From: Nucisporomicrobium flavum
GTDB taxonomy: Bacteria; Actinomycetota; Actinomycetes; Mycobacteriales; Micromonosporaceae
Length of the DNA stretch: 64,000 nt
Direction: 5' to 3'
NCBI RefSeq assembly: GCF_016464385.1
Contig: NZ_JADMLH010000014.1
Location: 62,001-126,000, forward strand
In this document: piece by piece, positions 33,701 through 35,865 of the stretch
How the letters are laid out: every line of letters begins with the position of its first letter
Position numbering within the stretch: position 1 is the first letter of the stretch
Made by a program: the position numbers and the translations under genes
The notes under the pieces: model-generated
What the model was told of the DNA's origin: nothing
Seen by the model: the letters and a program-made list of their open reading frames with translations, nothing else
The model's database searches: none

Positions 33701-34839
33701 GCCGGGGAGTAGGGGGGTGGGTTCTCGCCGGTGGCCGGTGGCTGGTTCTGCGTGTCGCCCACCTGTGGCGAGTACGGCGGCGGGTTCTCGCCGTCGCCCG
33801 TCCAGGGTGGATTCCCGCCGTCCACGGCGGATGGCTGCGGCGTCTGTTCCCCTCCCGGTTTGGGGGAGTAGGGCGGCGGGTTCTCCCCGGCCGGCGGCTG
33901 GGCGCCCGGCGGCGGCTTGAGGTTCGCGCCCGACGGGGGGAGGTTCTGGTCGAGCTGCGGCGGCGGGCCCGCCATGTGGTTGCCGAGGTTGTGGGCCCCG
34001 TGCTCCAGGTACGAGTGGACGTAGTTGGACGTCAGGGTGCCGGGGTTCCAGAAGTCCCCGCCGCCGCCAACGGCCATGTTGCCGAGGCCCTCGAAGACGG
34101 TCTCGCCGAGGCCGGACAGCGTTTCCCGGCTGAACATGTGCTTGTTCACCCAGGGGACGAAGTGGCCGCCGACGATGGACGTCGCGGCGGCGCCGGCCGC
34201 GGTGATCAGGGCGGCGAGGAAGGACTTGAGCAGGTCCATCGTGTCGATGCCCTTTTTGTTGCCCTCGCCGATCTGCCACAGCTGGGCCGCGAGCCCCTGC
34301 CAGACCTCCTCGAACCCTTCCTGGACGCCCTCGATGCTGATCCGGGCGAGGATCTGCATGAGCTTGCTGCGCAACGCGTTGATGATCGCCCGGACGAACT
34401 CCTGGCCGATCTTGATCAGGGCCGGCACGACGAGCTGGCCGCCGGGGGTGGCCATCGCGATGGCGATCTGCACGACCTGGGTGAAGGCCGCGATGATGAT
34501 GTTGTACTGGCCGTTCTCCGAGTTCAGGGCGTACTCGTAGGAGCTGCCGCCGAGCTGGTTCGCCAGGTTGCCACCGGTGGGCACGTGCCGCGTGATCGTC
34601 GTCTGGAACTGGGCGAAGGCGTCCGCGGCCGGGCCGGTGAGGCTGCCGCCGAGCTGGTTGCCCAGGTTGGCGGTCTGGTACATGCCGTTGATGAGGGTGC
34701 CCGCGAACTGGTACAGCTCGTCGCCCATGGCACGCAGCGCGGTGGGGTCGGCTTCCGGGTACTCCTCACCGACCCCGAACAGGATGAGGTCGTACGCCCA
34801 CTGCCATTCGGGGTCGTTGGGGATGTGGAAATCGGGCAT
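6709..34839 (-). CDS. Giant 9376-residue type VII-associated multidomain polymorphic toxin-like protein ('lonely Cys' type)
   Basis: One uninterrupted 28,131-base frame, predicted near 1 MDa. Rough order by residue: 1-290 WXG100/CpnT-like helical N-terminus with a hydrophobic stretch near 205-230; 290-800 Pro/Gln/Thr-rich linker; 800-3590 six modules of protease-like plus HNH domains, with an unrelated insert at 1615-2035; 3600-4050 unidentified helical part; 4055-4180 papain-fold deamidase-like domain; 4580-4910 coiled coil; 4960-5315 two lonely-Cys-like domains; 5350-5650 coiled coil; 5670-6750 beta-rich block; 6757-6955 Arg/Glu-rich coiled coil; 6980-7580 second beta-rich block; 7610-9215 seven lonely-Cys-like domains; 9237-9376 Tyr/Thr/Pro-rich tail. 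Its start lies 21 bases after the upstream WXG100-type gene with no clear ribosome site, so translation is probably coupled. Export by the divergent ESX-like system is inferred. Confidence 0.88.
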   Translation of the reverse strand: MPDFHIPNDPEWQWAYDLILFGVGEEYPEADPTALRAMGDELYQFAGTLINGMYQTANLGNQLGGSLTGPAADAFAQFQTTITRHVPTGGNLANQLGGSSYEYALNSENGQYNIIIAAFTQVVQIAIAMATPGGQLVVPALIKIGQEFVRAIINALRSKLMQILARISIEGVQEGFEEVWQGLAAQLWQIGEGNKKGIDTMDLLKSFLAALITAAGAAATSIVGGHFVPWVNKHMFSRETLSGLGETVFEGLGNMAVGGGGDFWNPGTLTSNYVHSYLEHGAHNLGNHMAGPPPQLDQNLPPSGANLKPPPGAQPPAGENPPPYSPKPGGEQTPQPSAVDGGNPPWTGDGENPPPYSPQVGDTQNQPPATGENPPPYSPAPVGKGENSPPAVQGDNPPPYSPPAQKQVGPDVKAPGPAPGQNSPGVQLGANPSPGDVQTPNGQTAPHAQPAPQNQPAPQNQPAPQGQPASQGQPAPQGQPAPQGQPAPQGEQQPGPLPGDQARDGVVPPAGSANQSPTAVPGGLPGFESTPAPLPNTDPGSVNPQTDTGIVSPEPATQPGTPEQPGQQQPLQQQPNTAPPVVQPSPGAESPGAPVAQPGPNSPSATGPSPSTSPDAQLPQNPSQQTDPAPQTGPAPQTGPAPQTGPAPQTGPAPQTGPAPQTGPAPQTGPALQTGPAPQSGTTPQTGPAPQTGPAPQTGPQQSTPETVVPQAPGPQAPGPQAPGPQPIVVDPVAPPVQSETPPTQADTPPVQADTTPHQADTTPTQTDTAPQQNDTAPEQAQDPGPVPAVAPPVSSTNTVPPVTELTRQPDGTWVADGRPVAVRPLPGDRPGIVLVSDSDWAKLENRPLLPPGASTAVVVHGAGPVVHAPVRNPDGTTGMVALTPEQLAHVVDSPGTPIALVSCNTGSLGNGFAQQLAEANRSDVLAPTSDVVVGADSDPGQVLTDGAEPWMLFEPDSDEAWDVVNDVHDFDGITSQAPPAATTGTEQTGVTASGRRNLRRSTVEQSLPPMTARQRAMRGAGQNDADTPPTWVNPPRTGPNGEALWDGTRARLHFQTGVRQDVMNDAYVGDDRRGNPRYECASCHDDFAAGDIDIDHIDGILSYVNANTDPIQWTVDLGNGWSRTAEAITLQDARDAANDAPNLRTMCGSCNRSRGSTSQSRYMDSSGARWVGPPTRAQAPAAQSTSYGGVTMGVDLPDTAPSTTPDPDPNPQTAPQTEPGTQTGTETRSPQPAAVLERRDDGTWLADGQPLLIRPLTGDRQGIALLSDDQWNQVQDRTLVPPGTGGAVVVHGDGTVIHAPVLSDQGTVTLTPDQLAQILQDVVPTDAPLALVSCQSASIPDGFAQQLAQARDGDVLAPQTDVIVGSDQAPGDVLTVGAEPWLLFESESDQPWDVLNDVQDFDGITAQAPTDTTDGVTVSGRHGRSLRRSTLDQSEPPMTARQRALRGSTQSADTPPTWITPPRVGPDGEALWDGTRTRLHFQTGVRQDTMSDAYVGRDRRTGDPLYECSSCNDYYPADEIDIDHIDGILSYVNANTDPVQWTVDLGNGWRRTAEAITLADARDAANAARNLRTMCGPCNRSRGSTSQSRYMDSSGARWVGQPYRVRTGLTMGVDRGPVMVPSGSAPFQQAQRDFRFAPVETTRQIGTLRPRNDTNQDAPAYLATVPVTTDTDLGTLINRYAAGFAGTSAEGRFGLVIGVNGWSGNVTPHQIQAKVDSVLAANDPGFPVVVVGFTWNNPAIPAGGRPEQDTIPYGAIRESLIRHPQTEQLLEQLQQQGGNNSTFVHTGDADVQSLAGLFDRADDTVTRNPDAHLISGGYQLAAPSSPVVRSANARDLAVREAMAGVDSRAVYLPEPNTFIRVDGSRLENDITFGVRSPNSNTLTYTSKEGRGLVDSLNQNRRYLAPDQARLATFDQRLAVETHGDRLLQNHDPARPDSIPQSHADKGTWTDQIKHLVATYPGDYQGTDQRFITAAADVAFQSTHPVTPARQEEIKQIFTAHPNREAARTLRQLAARTHQALTANPLPVQLAGSTTTTPPPARVLERRDDGTWLADGHPLLIRPLHGDRQGIALLSDDQWNQVRDRTLVPPGAGGAVVVHGDGTLVHAPVLGGQGTVTLTPDQLAQILQDVVPTDAPLALVSCQSASLPDGFAQQLAEARDGDVLAPPTDVVVGSDESPGQILTVGAEPWLLFEPETLGDEPWDVINDVAEFDGITAQEPTGDTTGGVTVSGRHGRALRRSTLDQSEPPMTARQRALRGNTQSADTPPTWITPPRVGPNGEALWDGTRTRLHFQTGVREQTMRDAYVGRDRRSGDPLYECSSCTNAFAAGDIDIDHIDGILSYVHANTETENWTVDLGNGWRRDAEAITLAEARAAANAARNLRAMCGSCNRSRGSTSQSRYMDSSGARWTSQPYRVQTPAPQSSYGLTMGVDTPAPQPAQVLERRDDGTWLADGQPLLIRPLLGDRQGIALLSDEQWNQVQDRTLVPPGAGGAVVVHGDGTLVHAPLLDGQGTVTLTPDQLAQILQDVVPTNAPLALVSCQSASLPDGFAQQLAEARDGDVLAPQTDVIVGSDDAPGDVLTVGAEPWLLFESESDQPWDVLNDVQAFDGISSQEPAGDTGVTVSGRHGRSLRRSTLDQSEPPMTARQRALRGSTQSADTPPTWVSPPRVGPNREALWDGTRTRLHFQSGVRQDTMRDAYVGRDRRTGDPLYECSSCTNAFPAGNIDIDHIDGILSYVNANTDPVQWTVDLGNGWFRTAEAITLSEAQDAANAARNLRTMCDSCNRSRGRFSQSRYMDSSGARWVGQPYRAQSGLTMGVDTPTPQPARVLERRDDGTWLADGQPLLIRPLTGDRQGIALLSDEQWNRVQDRTLVPPGAGGAVVVHGDGTVVHAPVLGDRGSVTLTPDQLAQILQDVVPTDAPLALVSCQSASLPDGFAQQLAQARDGDVLAPQTDVVVGSDDKPGDVLTVGAEPWLLYEPDSDEAWDVLNDVQDFDGITSQAPGDTTNGVTVSGRHGRSLRRSTLDQSEPPMTARQRALRGSTQSADTPPTWITPPRVGPDGEALWDGTRARLHFQTGVRQEVMNDAYVGRSRRTGDPVYECASCTNAFPAGDIDIDHIDGILSYVNANTDPVQWTVDLGNGWYRTAEAIRLEDARDAANDAPNLRAMCGSCNRSRGSRSQSRYMDSSGARWVGQPYRDQSGLTMGVDTPTPQPARVLERRDDGTWLADGRPLLIRPLTGDRRGVALLSDEQWNQVQDRTLVPPGTGGAVVVHGDGTRVHAPLLDGQGTVTLSPDQLAQILQDVVPTGAPLALVSCQSASLPDGFAQNLAQARRGDVLAPQTDVIVGSDSAPGDVLTVGADPWLLFEPESDEAWDVVNDVAAFDGITAQAPADDTGVTVSGRRPLRRSTMEQSLPPMTARQRALRGDTQGSATTPPAGVAPPRTGPNGETLWDGTRARLHFQTGVRQSVMDDAYVGRDRRSGDPLYECSSCRDAFFSDEVDIDHIDGILSYVNANADAVRWNVHIGNGWYRTAEAITLADARAAANDAPNLRTMCGSCNRSRGSRSQSRYMDSSGASWVSQPFRPGLTMGVDIPGTTRITETPQYWERAEQFERDLGRFLYNDERTQRAMTQALERLRSVLEAYAGDDRPEGVRRSFVKDDPSSAGQVGSHLALADIRQLLTDGNLRVKSTAFWNAAFYNTATTEPTLSKVLSDILSAPDSRRAAELGLDTEVVDRLRKYPDAVKDPFNVKAVIETSEDPEAHRDEERRSHAARRPRVAGNNAKKNVGERGKLTRSELARNETPLDKYEDAYHRNRGAKPFLTESGPVNVPQDSWLKDGRPGPDLPLASATGRARWRLQSTPGNSWFDEKHRDAGMPLIAGTSGTAGRLMLAYEALNLKDTVSREDFILAMVAWGVTTNGHSVYEVLRGVEYMDVGPRVSRHTSAAEMYRSLDQLGVPLETLRSIAQDGLLPHEGAYLELLREGRSPVPGRTAADVRTDLLNVASGTGPVAGSTREWLDSVATDPQVLARNLTAALDPFHDGVETVRPLNRRQDPAACITSLRDFARIQHPDGLSTGRARDDSTVGVDTVLPGIADRQWQPTSTWEHIESALRNSPPGSTAYVLIGRPGDVGHAVVAHHDERGVRYADLNRDMGDRVLPTPSQLPAPVDARVLIVGPDGRVLDGAVAPSAPTTAQALVDAPGTDEQGVRFGAIGIEVEGRRHQLTGTVGLGYNDVLVKHRSGLVQVKVDEYHARDRDGKLTRDKVMLGEVVGVPGKVLDREHRPDRHEVTRLVADANRKLEGLREGKEKSLAELFPESEGWIVQPVAEDVGVKGRVLNPKSNPYAQFTVGVPLARTARFLRYVADNSSRRAMDGSLRSRRGLLEDGLQVAEDIGRQYRDWAGDAADTRDADEIAGLLAVMYPHVAALMFSRLTRHLGGPTRLMKSYLAVASRVAPNGLYATLSPKAREFLEEHADDIHAAVEKQFVAAVADRPEVMRALRDNDLIDEEGVTDLLSERMGDGTDAQIADYLDNALYERGKYGIPYLTQSEFLSTRFAELDSNDGHLADRPLVQLEVRALRAHQDLDGMTRTVEDLAALLADLDQELGPVDVPRTTAQLAAEAATIAPVIESLDRATASIEQAQDRIGRLAAAAESIADRGETGRHYMAEQAGSGQRGQRALDDLMRREQLADRVIDRILARTDRLAQDPAYAGTVAQLRDLAGRYAAALTTARGSYDTAAAQTRTATADLNRLTTAMADVATDAGLAAMTLRELQDLRGSLASSTEAAHRLADQAAAHENALGPDPAAADAVMALHQVRTAAGKIRDIANRVRRQTESLADSAGRDSRQDLAKLTDEVLGQVERLDEQYHRTAVEMGSALASYEDTIPARNRADDLLEKAAELADELFGVAGSLGIDVEEEFDSAQDDDLPSWQQPRDEVDDLIAQWTTIGGTEMAAESEPGPDTDRLYDLDEVDVVVMRKPPDASGNPGPVIGVGFPTRTGDPQRFDAMRALDDAPPGTYVQEPAAGTSDGPRELPVPWGGQQGLGDRHMFYVQAHATPGTFAIRLKGTGGNPPRVVHVGGAQLEHLVHQTRALEQSRSGARSPLMFLSCSAGRLREDGGAIFDFLRSAADHGHAGEAYGATRTLHAGTPIRVADGGSLVRFDNPNAGPSKAPVEVAAGLLIPDPNDPGLTELAEAYPARDDRYAVFSHADAYRLRPGDDEVSPRELAERIRRDPKWDDRPVVLLACDSGADRRNGFAARLAEELRGIPVYAPSATAWATASGQAVVTTDEQDENGLRIPGHVQTGTRFLRFLAPVAEPGQPAGPAVVTELPYLLGTDADLGDVNVDGFADAIRDDAEDARRDADDLAGALQPAADEIAPLLTDLPRAEQLVQEAQELATRTRNLADEVEQGHSALGARTADIWAQARTAERAADRADERFPGSDEALDLRRRAALSRAEVRVADGPVRASLAQAAGLLPTIDAARRRADRAAALAGEALALLDRLHTYHDGFTSLVGSSRAAADQAEAAARDADTLRTAPPASDPDRLRMAQAYTAARNAHISTAKDRFLGADLDEEFRDGIGDLADRAAELRTALDEAVAHLESARRREAAATEAHAQALEHLDEAHERLRAPEESLGETLDAAADLGVEDSPPASPASDSDLEPPADLLVETLDTAMSAEPQAPVRPYTSKFTEEFEPIGVALTTDGDVALPSPEAIRAALPAYLKQSRTLGIAEQLHPTEGAPLAAMLRRIAPGIAGLGTLSEDIRQDVDQFLSGDLDEMEFGRPYQVTVDGKPAEVLVTAVLGWDGMTVTRQQSDDPVSAATRTQATTRHSTRHARTDHVEPKATVSAVPGMIAGLGANLPTQPATVRSTAQETRYTTTTTVELAEQADVRVPIFFRATLRMADGSPPNSDGEDTVRADGTVALRVPMGLKPAPEQPEVTADTPPLDTAPPKRFAVESVVAEPAGEPYFAQVEKMLAEQGLGDIIRIGAPGREVLQEFLSAGTIGDNLGRMVVHDPADDNKGWVSSPPLLRSPARGWRRLFPGRDRQLQMRLVARQVQVVETVDSATHIDTSAFAGETADRTSADRPVTVWGLAGGGSDIPPLTLLVAPKLSGSRTGATVQEVKQETSTRQTLTATGPAVRYQTVYDVQVRPLGQKPRTLTGTVRTLQWTTKDRVKDTALDPNRDNAGWRGRRGAQRTHFAPAHIENGDGFGGAYIDDVSGGDRIYEALVTALRSVPGFHSFTLESDAFLRTFGDPDLAKGLTETVQAILSRDSEARSNLSNRQLRYLLDRIVGPGLEIPLVKRDKLFTYTSVVTLGGRLSELSDGDLTDRGALQTDHKRKNKTTTTAGRERTRTTELSLEARVLGRVGQAMSTLLGGPRAAYTRSRGHEIGLSQGHVADSRHGPALDADGEFAGQDMREFAATVQASVSIRSSVRTSENARHLTPGRPGRHLPKEIGRLDHRPKAFPLSVRMLIPEHRVTTTPPPALPSTAPVGREWLADPGPVSELKGGYPLRLDGVRVEAVRGVEHLQDAVKETAVEAAGDDVFAFPDGRNSTVIANTVSPEMLMGNPEVFSRPITLSNLGHDRRASLAGADVRISLRPTQPRELSPAELERVKHGLSGGSTVSGKRGRSYEVAAAVTGVPVVSGPGTVADGVTANPVGVIVGSYTPWQRSWGSIKELAVSGVTKLRLGGRPSGHIPVLVDVEAQVVAEATHRSHLDPLKVLPGSPRGSAGQRFTMPGAWLMWMTPAQLADLRRHDDEVRRQRDSDRLQERHREEAAHQQAGFSAERDALRTNHDGRTASLDRRQRAELQDARDFADRVRRDTREGERELRRTQAEVLRALREEIRRSGAAPDDWSGVRRIAALRLDHARELREFRAGAARRERAVTEAVTGRPDRQRDERHEEQTRQRAEADQLRVRQEERHAARIHRQQRETDLVREAQRERARQLAGPEPEPAAPPQGDIPAAVSPGRSASIGLGGVFTPLDLSDVVSDLRQEIAREVGRTEGPARGREVAYALLPVSPLDEPHDNVRMLQTFLGKADHHLGSALNGGRSLPIRLEGRVRGHTYHVTLSAEFLQQPRFAGIEHTTELSVSDSATIRNADTRTRGRTLASFSVMARAQGAWTESDPEPGQGPASGFLGGGYAGTANLGVRSDKDTEHTAPSFEQTLTTKGPVARYNGELRLTVTVTGDALPEAGAVVTTQRPVEVHTLPGDTRPRPVDDRPLGHAEPSTPVPAQQLTDDARARWRTAEGEHETLPERGKFAVEHVLFDVSELHTASADAVTDSGAPVDEATRTALRDAITVSTVKAALAGGMTGGRFVVPLGKAGRDLIVDARLRPRPRFAHADARIELAGEQATEHGRKRERTTGNTFAVKVNGPVAGGGVNHPSGATQVGERADFAAVNASTFYEQPLYTSDPDRALKLENKLPGDGTTALPETPAGDDPLTRSLAYDVEFRVIARSTDSAAKHRAGREVRVHDAATVRMPDAEAKARTGTDLPPALRTAALDVARRGEEWSAAVDRRDTLLHRPEPDPAQVEAAHQAVAEAEKAWWAAHREHETQLDAARSDTVRSHARAVPDIDSEPLPEPGVSVSRAPGHAEVSRAPGHPDLDRLNRIAFTRLVDANNVMIGVTFSQNPEVRREIRRWAQSRTLADHTHYGVYRGAIQPDQLPVHRPAPYARTNGRRPFFVHFDDSPEGVHGAAGRWSGRPTFVDGVEVAQLLQEMDLMDLRNADSRDSIVVLAPETGRYDEGLAGRMLAEAVSAYGYQGNAYAPTTPMWTTSGGPILEHDGRFREIVPGSLPASALHETEPPVVDSVNPDDVDVIELKDARGTAFGVAFPLDVDDRRDILDHQDALRAGTYESYPGRTGDGVPTVSPVPWRGVPLTVLASNGGDGHATIMIRGRGPVRVTGKTLAAVVAARAAKAGVTYSVTEPVVLWSRAPQRLGKAFGQELRRRAGHRGPIYGPETGYVLGSRVALADGGSLVEVGPGASPSGPAPATASTSQPPPPQQPQPAPVPADSEPGVEEVNGVKVVRLRDAGGRTVGIGFWNRPGDVQRFRDRVRELSAGLPATYMRFADERGQVQGSPHPAPWLGRMRAGRQPFFVLGEGNSDGLTVRADGRPGELKGGRVLARVALAAGVFDQHPNGRGAPVLFLSSEAGAVQGPGGFAHDFMSRLQQQENYTGEGYAATDQILQSGAHQLGVARWGGIVTVSPHVAPAPAAVPEFVPGAAVDPDADLPPESPDLSPAASPVAGPADPIDDPDDLDPLPGPAVPPPAPAGVWLNLADVEFDSLRNHRNEIVGVGFPTGATRDERRAERDRMADTTVVLEKSNLRKYDVLEPAGNGRFRLLRTRSTPWAREGSLRGREMVYVHSEPDQGRFAVRLKSGRLQHLTAAEYAYLIAQTPAMRQARDGTNASMFLIGAGTGATPALGEQVLATLRAWGHRGKGYAPNGVLRIPRSADQPIAVVGDRTTEGALVTLDPVASAAPPAPPTGQPGGSTQPGPAQPGTTQTGTTQTSTTQPGSGTQPGTGTQPGPASGDPVPPVVPAGPMALADVDHVDFRNAAGDVIGIGFYRSEDERKRMQRFARIADGSGEKLRWYDRISRGPFNQVVKTPFGGKDRLGDGRRFIFVDAPGNAREFTVRNRVTGRTERLSGAELGDLILQSEALRRPRSGKTTPLLLLSDSAGRRLRTGGAGWDLMQRLRRGGHQGEAYGATEELRKQPDSPQKIGVYKGPDKDGRIVRIDPPRTDGQQPITTPAAVAAPPVAPPTAPPTAPPAAPGGPTPPGGNPPPVQPPVQPPPPDAGIDPATALQDPSRAPLRPLNSSDRVLLTPFRDRSGNVLGLGLGMTDAHTRQMEAETAVTTADKYKSRGRNGSQALDTPWANDNRRPLSVHGKTDGRGNMLVEVQGKGAIRVPLKDVAGIVARSGLVPQGQTRTVFLVPSRIGNHADDFADELRNQLGRGVTVVASTGRNRITGPRLTVEGGKLKTIGPPVAPPPAPPPQPGPSQSGHKYELKDVTYFFSHNKRSQETGIAFPMSRGDYPSMQDFPKFIDEDSFEHYESFHGEKRTSGYTVTAMPKHGRRAYWEGELVLVDCHASPHSFGIKLKNGRTASVNGTEMAYLVWQSGVLHRSRSGMRSTIFFLSCSAARKARPGYAIYDFMQAVWSWGFQGNGYGAEQTLWVQYPHSIAHTFGFSEKPIGVSYRGIMREFRATRPSGGTAGPSTPPVAPAPQPSASTTAPTSSVPPGVNVVYASPNTSTTSLPGTGQPAYQYVTPGTAYGGYTTYTVTPGQPWAGPTYTTYQPTSYATYYVPGGTTPAPQFTYVPYTGGFGPPGTRALIQDAGEHLSVSRRWGLAPVPEETAEELAEEMAE
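7200..12000 (-). repeat. Seven C-terminal lonely-Cys-like domains, only the last keeping the Cys
   Basis: Degenerate repeats of about 200-260 residues. Each has an opening (V/I)G(V/I)xF strand, a central FxVHx/FVLG strand, then a strand that should end in Cys. In order from residue 7610 these read VVLAPETG, VVLWSRAPQ, LFLSSEAG, MFLIGAGTG, LLLLSDSAG, VFLVPSRIG and finally FFLSCSAAR (Cys 9150). Six therefore lack the Cys. Pro-rich spacers (TQPG/TTQTG, VAPPTAPP) separate them. Confidence 0.7.
18900..19960 (-). other. Two lonely-Cys-like domains with intact Cys (residues ~4960-5315)
   Basis: First domain: IGVGFPTRTGD, HMFYVQAHATPG, then LMFLSCSAGRL with Cys 5109. Second domain: YAVFSHADAYRL, then VVLLACDSGADRRNGFAARL with Cys 5246, followed by VYAPSATAW. 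The second has the plainest clan-CD pattern (His, then strand-Cys, then a helix, then VxAP). Both lie between two coiled coils. Confidence 0.6.
22300..22700 (-). other. Papain-fold glutamine-deamidase-like (Tox-PL) domain of the giant protein
   Basis: Residues about 4045-4180. Order of candidate catalytic residues: Cys in PAACITSLRDFARI (about 4058), His in DVGHAVVAHH (about 4133), and Asp in GVRYADLNRDMGDR (about 4147). The Cys...GHA...D spacing matches the papain-like toxin deamidase family found at the ends of polymorphic toxins. Here it is internal, which is unusual. A segment at about 3880-3950 with GTSGTAGRLM and VAWGVTTNGHSVYEVLRG precedes it. Confidence 0.6.
24070..32435 (-). repeat. 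Six tandem (His-Gly/Cys protease-like + HNH nuclease) modules
   Basis: Six units of about 385-430 residues, spanning roughly 31250-32435, 30000-31150, 27540-28730, 26390-27535, 25230-26385 and 24070-25225. Each has VVVHGxG followed about 45 residues later by ALVSC (Cys 904, 1335, 2142, 2540, 2927, 3315), the His-Gly/Cys spacing of clan CD peptidases. A basic linker with LRRST and PPMTARQRA comes next. Then comes an HNH domain: YECxSC, DIDHIDG, NLRxMCxxCNRSRG, ending SRYMDSSG and TMGVD. Every Zn-type Cys, the HNH His and the protease-like His/Cys pair are kept in all six. Near-identity suggests recent tandem duplication or gene conversion. Confidence 0.88.
28735..29995 (-). other. Unrelated ~420-residue insert between HNH modules 2 and 3
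   Basis: Residues about 1615-2035. It contains LVIGVNGWSGNVTPHQIQ, a strong strand FPVVVVGFTWNNP, STFVHTGDADV, HLISGGYQLAAP and VYLPEPNTFIRV, then a helical end. The alternation of hydrophobic strands and polar loops suggests an alpha/beta enzyme-like domain, possibly nucleotide or sugar binding. I do not recognise the family. It breaks the otherwise regular repeat spacing (807 residues between Cys 1335 and Cys 2142 against about 390 elsewhere). Confidence 0.6.
32440..33960 (-). repeat. Pro/Gln/Thr-rich linker with tandem hexapeptides
   Basis: About 500 residues of low-complexity linker (residues 290-800). It holds four PPPYSP copies at 33640-33890, a QPAPQG-type run at 33370-33500, and a PAPQTG/GPAPQT run of about a dozen 18-base units at 32740-32960. 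Drifted QADTPPV-type units follow near 32520-32640. It presumably acts as an extended flexible spacer between the export domain and the first catalytic module. Confidence 0.8.
33970..34839 (-). other. WXG100/CpnT-like N-terminal domain of the giant protein
   Basis: Residues 1 to about 290. A helical segment begins WAYDLILFGVGEEYPEADP and is followed by long amphipathic helices (AMGDELYQFAGTLINGMY; GPAADAFAQFQTTI). This resembles the N-termini of CpnT-like and other giant type VII substrates. A later stretch, SFLAALITAAGAAATSIVGG (about 205-225), is hydrophobic enough for membrane contact. It is probably the export-recognition end, pairing with the WXG100-type protein encoded directly upstream. 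Confidence 0.6.
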
Positions 34840-34860
34840 GGAAGGTTCGGGTGGTCCCGC

Positions 34861-35865
34861 TCAGAGGTCCGTGACGATCGGTACGGCCGTACCGTCCGGA
34901 GCGAAGCTGACGAAGAACGGCTCGTAACCGGGCGCGGTGGGGTCGACCGACGGGTTGTCCTTCACGACGTACAGCGGGCCCTCCGGTGACGTGATCGGCT
35001 GCCCGTCGGCGTCGGTGATCGTGTGCCCCGGCGTGATCGGGGTGATCGACTGGTAGAGGTTGGCGTCGATGCGGGTCGTGCCGTCCGGGAACGTCGTGAG
35101 GCCCCGCAGCTGAAAGCCCTCGGCCAGCGGCACGCCGTCGATGCGGGCGTTCTGCCAGCCGGCCTGCTGGTAGTACGCGGAGATGGCCGGCATGGCCGGC
35201 ATGGCGGGCATGGCCTCTTCCGCGGGCAGGAGCCGGCCGCGCAGGCGGGCCATCGGCGCGCGCTCGACCCGGGCCGCCTCGTACGCGACGGGTTCCTCTT
35301 CCTCGCCGGGGCGTACGGACTTGTAGACCTGCTTCGCCTCGAGGCGGCTGAGCCGGCCCTCGGGCGGCACGAAGCGGCCCTCGCCGGCGGTCCGGAAGAC
35401 GGGCTGGTCCGCCTCCAGCTCGGTACTGGGCGCCCGATTGCTCACCACCCTCGCGTTCAGGCGCGCGAGCCGCGGCGTCTCGCCCTCCTGGATGGCCTCG
35501 CGGCGGTTGAAGACGCCCTGCGGCAGGTCGTCGAAGTTGCCGGCGAGGTAGTGGCCCATCTCGGCGGCTTCCTCGTCGGTCTTGCGGTACAGGTGGCCGC
35601 TCTGGCGCAGCCCCTCGGAGGTGTACGTGAGGGTGCCCTTGACGCTGCCGATGATCCCGTCGAGGGCGTCGAGGCCCTCCAGGAACTTCTGCGAGAACGC
35701 CTGCCCCATGTCGTCGTCGCCCCAGCTCTTGCCGTACCGGTTGCGCAGCTGCTCGAGCTGGGTGACGTAGCCCTCGTACAGGGCGCCGTGCTCGGCGTAC
35801 GAGTCGCCGAGCTGGACGACGCCCTCGGGATCGACCCACATCTGGCCCCGGGGTTCGCCGCTCAT
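34861..35865 (-). CDS. WXG100-type protein encoded next to the giant gene (probable partner or chaperone)
   Basis: A 334-residue protein. Residues 1-100 form a helix-turn-helix WXG100-like hairpin: VVQLGDSYAEHGALYEGYV, the turn KSWGDDDMGQAF, then a second helix ending EEAAEMGHYL. A charged middle and an MPAMPAMPAIS run follow. The C-terminal 90 residues are beta-rich (ARIDGVPLAEGFQLRG, TRIDANLYQSITPITPGHTI). The ATG overlaps the stop of the YbaB-like gene (ATGA, 35865-35862). The giant gene starts 21 bases after this stop. The likely role is to pair with the giant protein's N-terminal helices for recognition by the secretion machine, as WXG100 partners do. No signal peptide. Confidence 0.78.
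   Translation of the reverse strand: MSGEPRGQMWVDPEGVVQLGDSYAEHGALYEGYVTQLEQLRNRYGKSWGDDDMGQAFSQKFLEGLDALDGIIGSVKGTLTYTSEGLRQSGHLYRKTDEEAAEMGHYLAGNFDDLPQGVFNRREAIQEGETPRLARLNARVVSNRAPSTELEADQPVFRTAGEGRFVPPEGRLSRLEAKQVYKSVRPGEEEEPVAYEAARVERAPMARLRGRLLPAEEAMPAMPAMPAISAYYQQAGWQNARIDGVPLAEGFQLRGLTTFPDGTTRIDANLYQSITPITPGHTITDADGQPITSPEGPLYVVKDNPSVDPTAPGYEPFFVSFAPDGTAVPIVTDL

Noticed and set aside
6709..34839. Giant gene as a polyketide or peptide synthetase
   Set aside because: No ketosynthase, acyltransferase, adenylation or carrier-protein motifs occur; the repeats are HNH and lonely-Cys-like domains.
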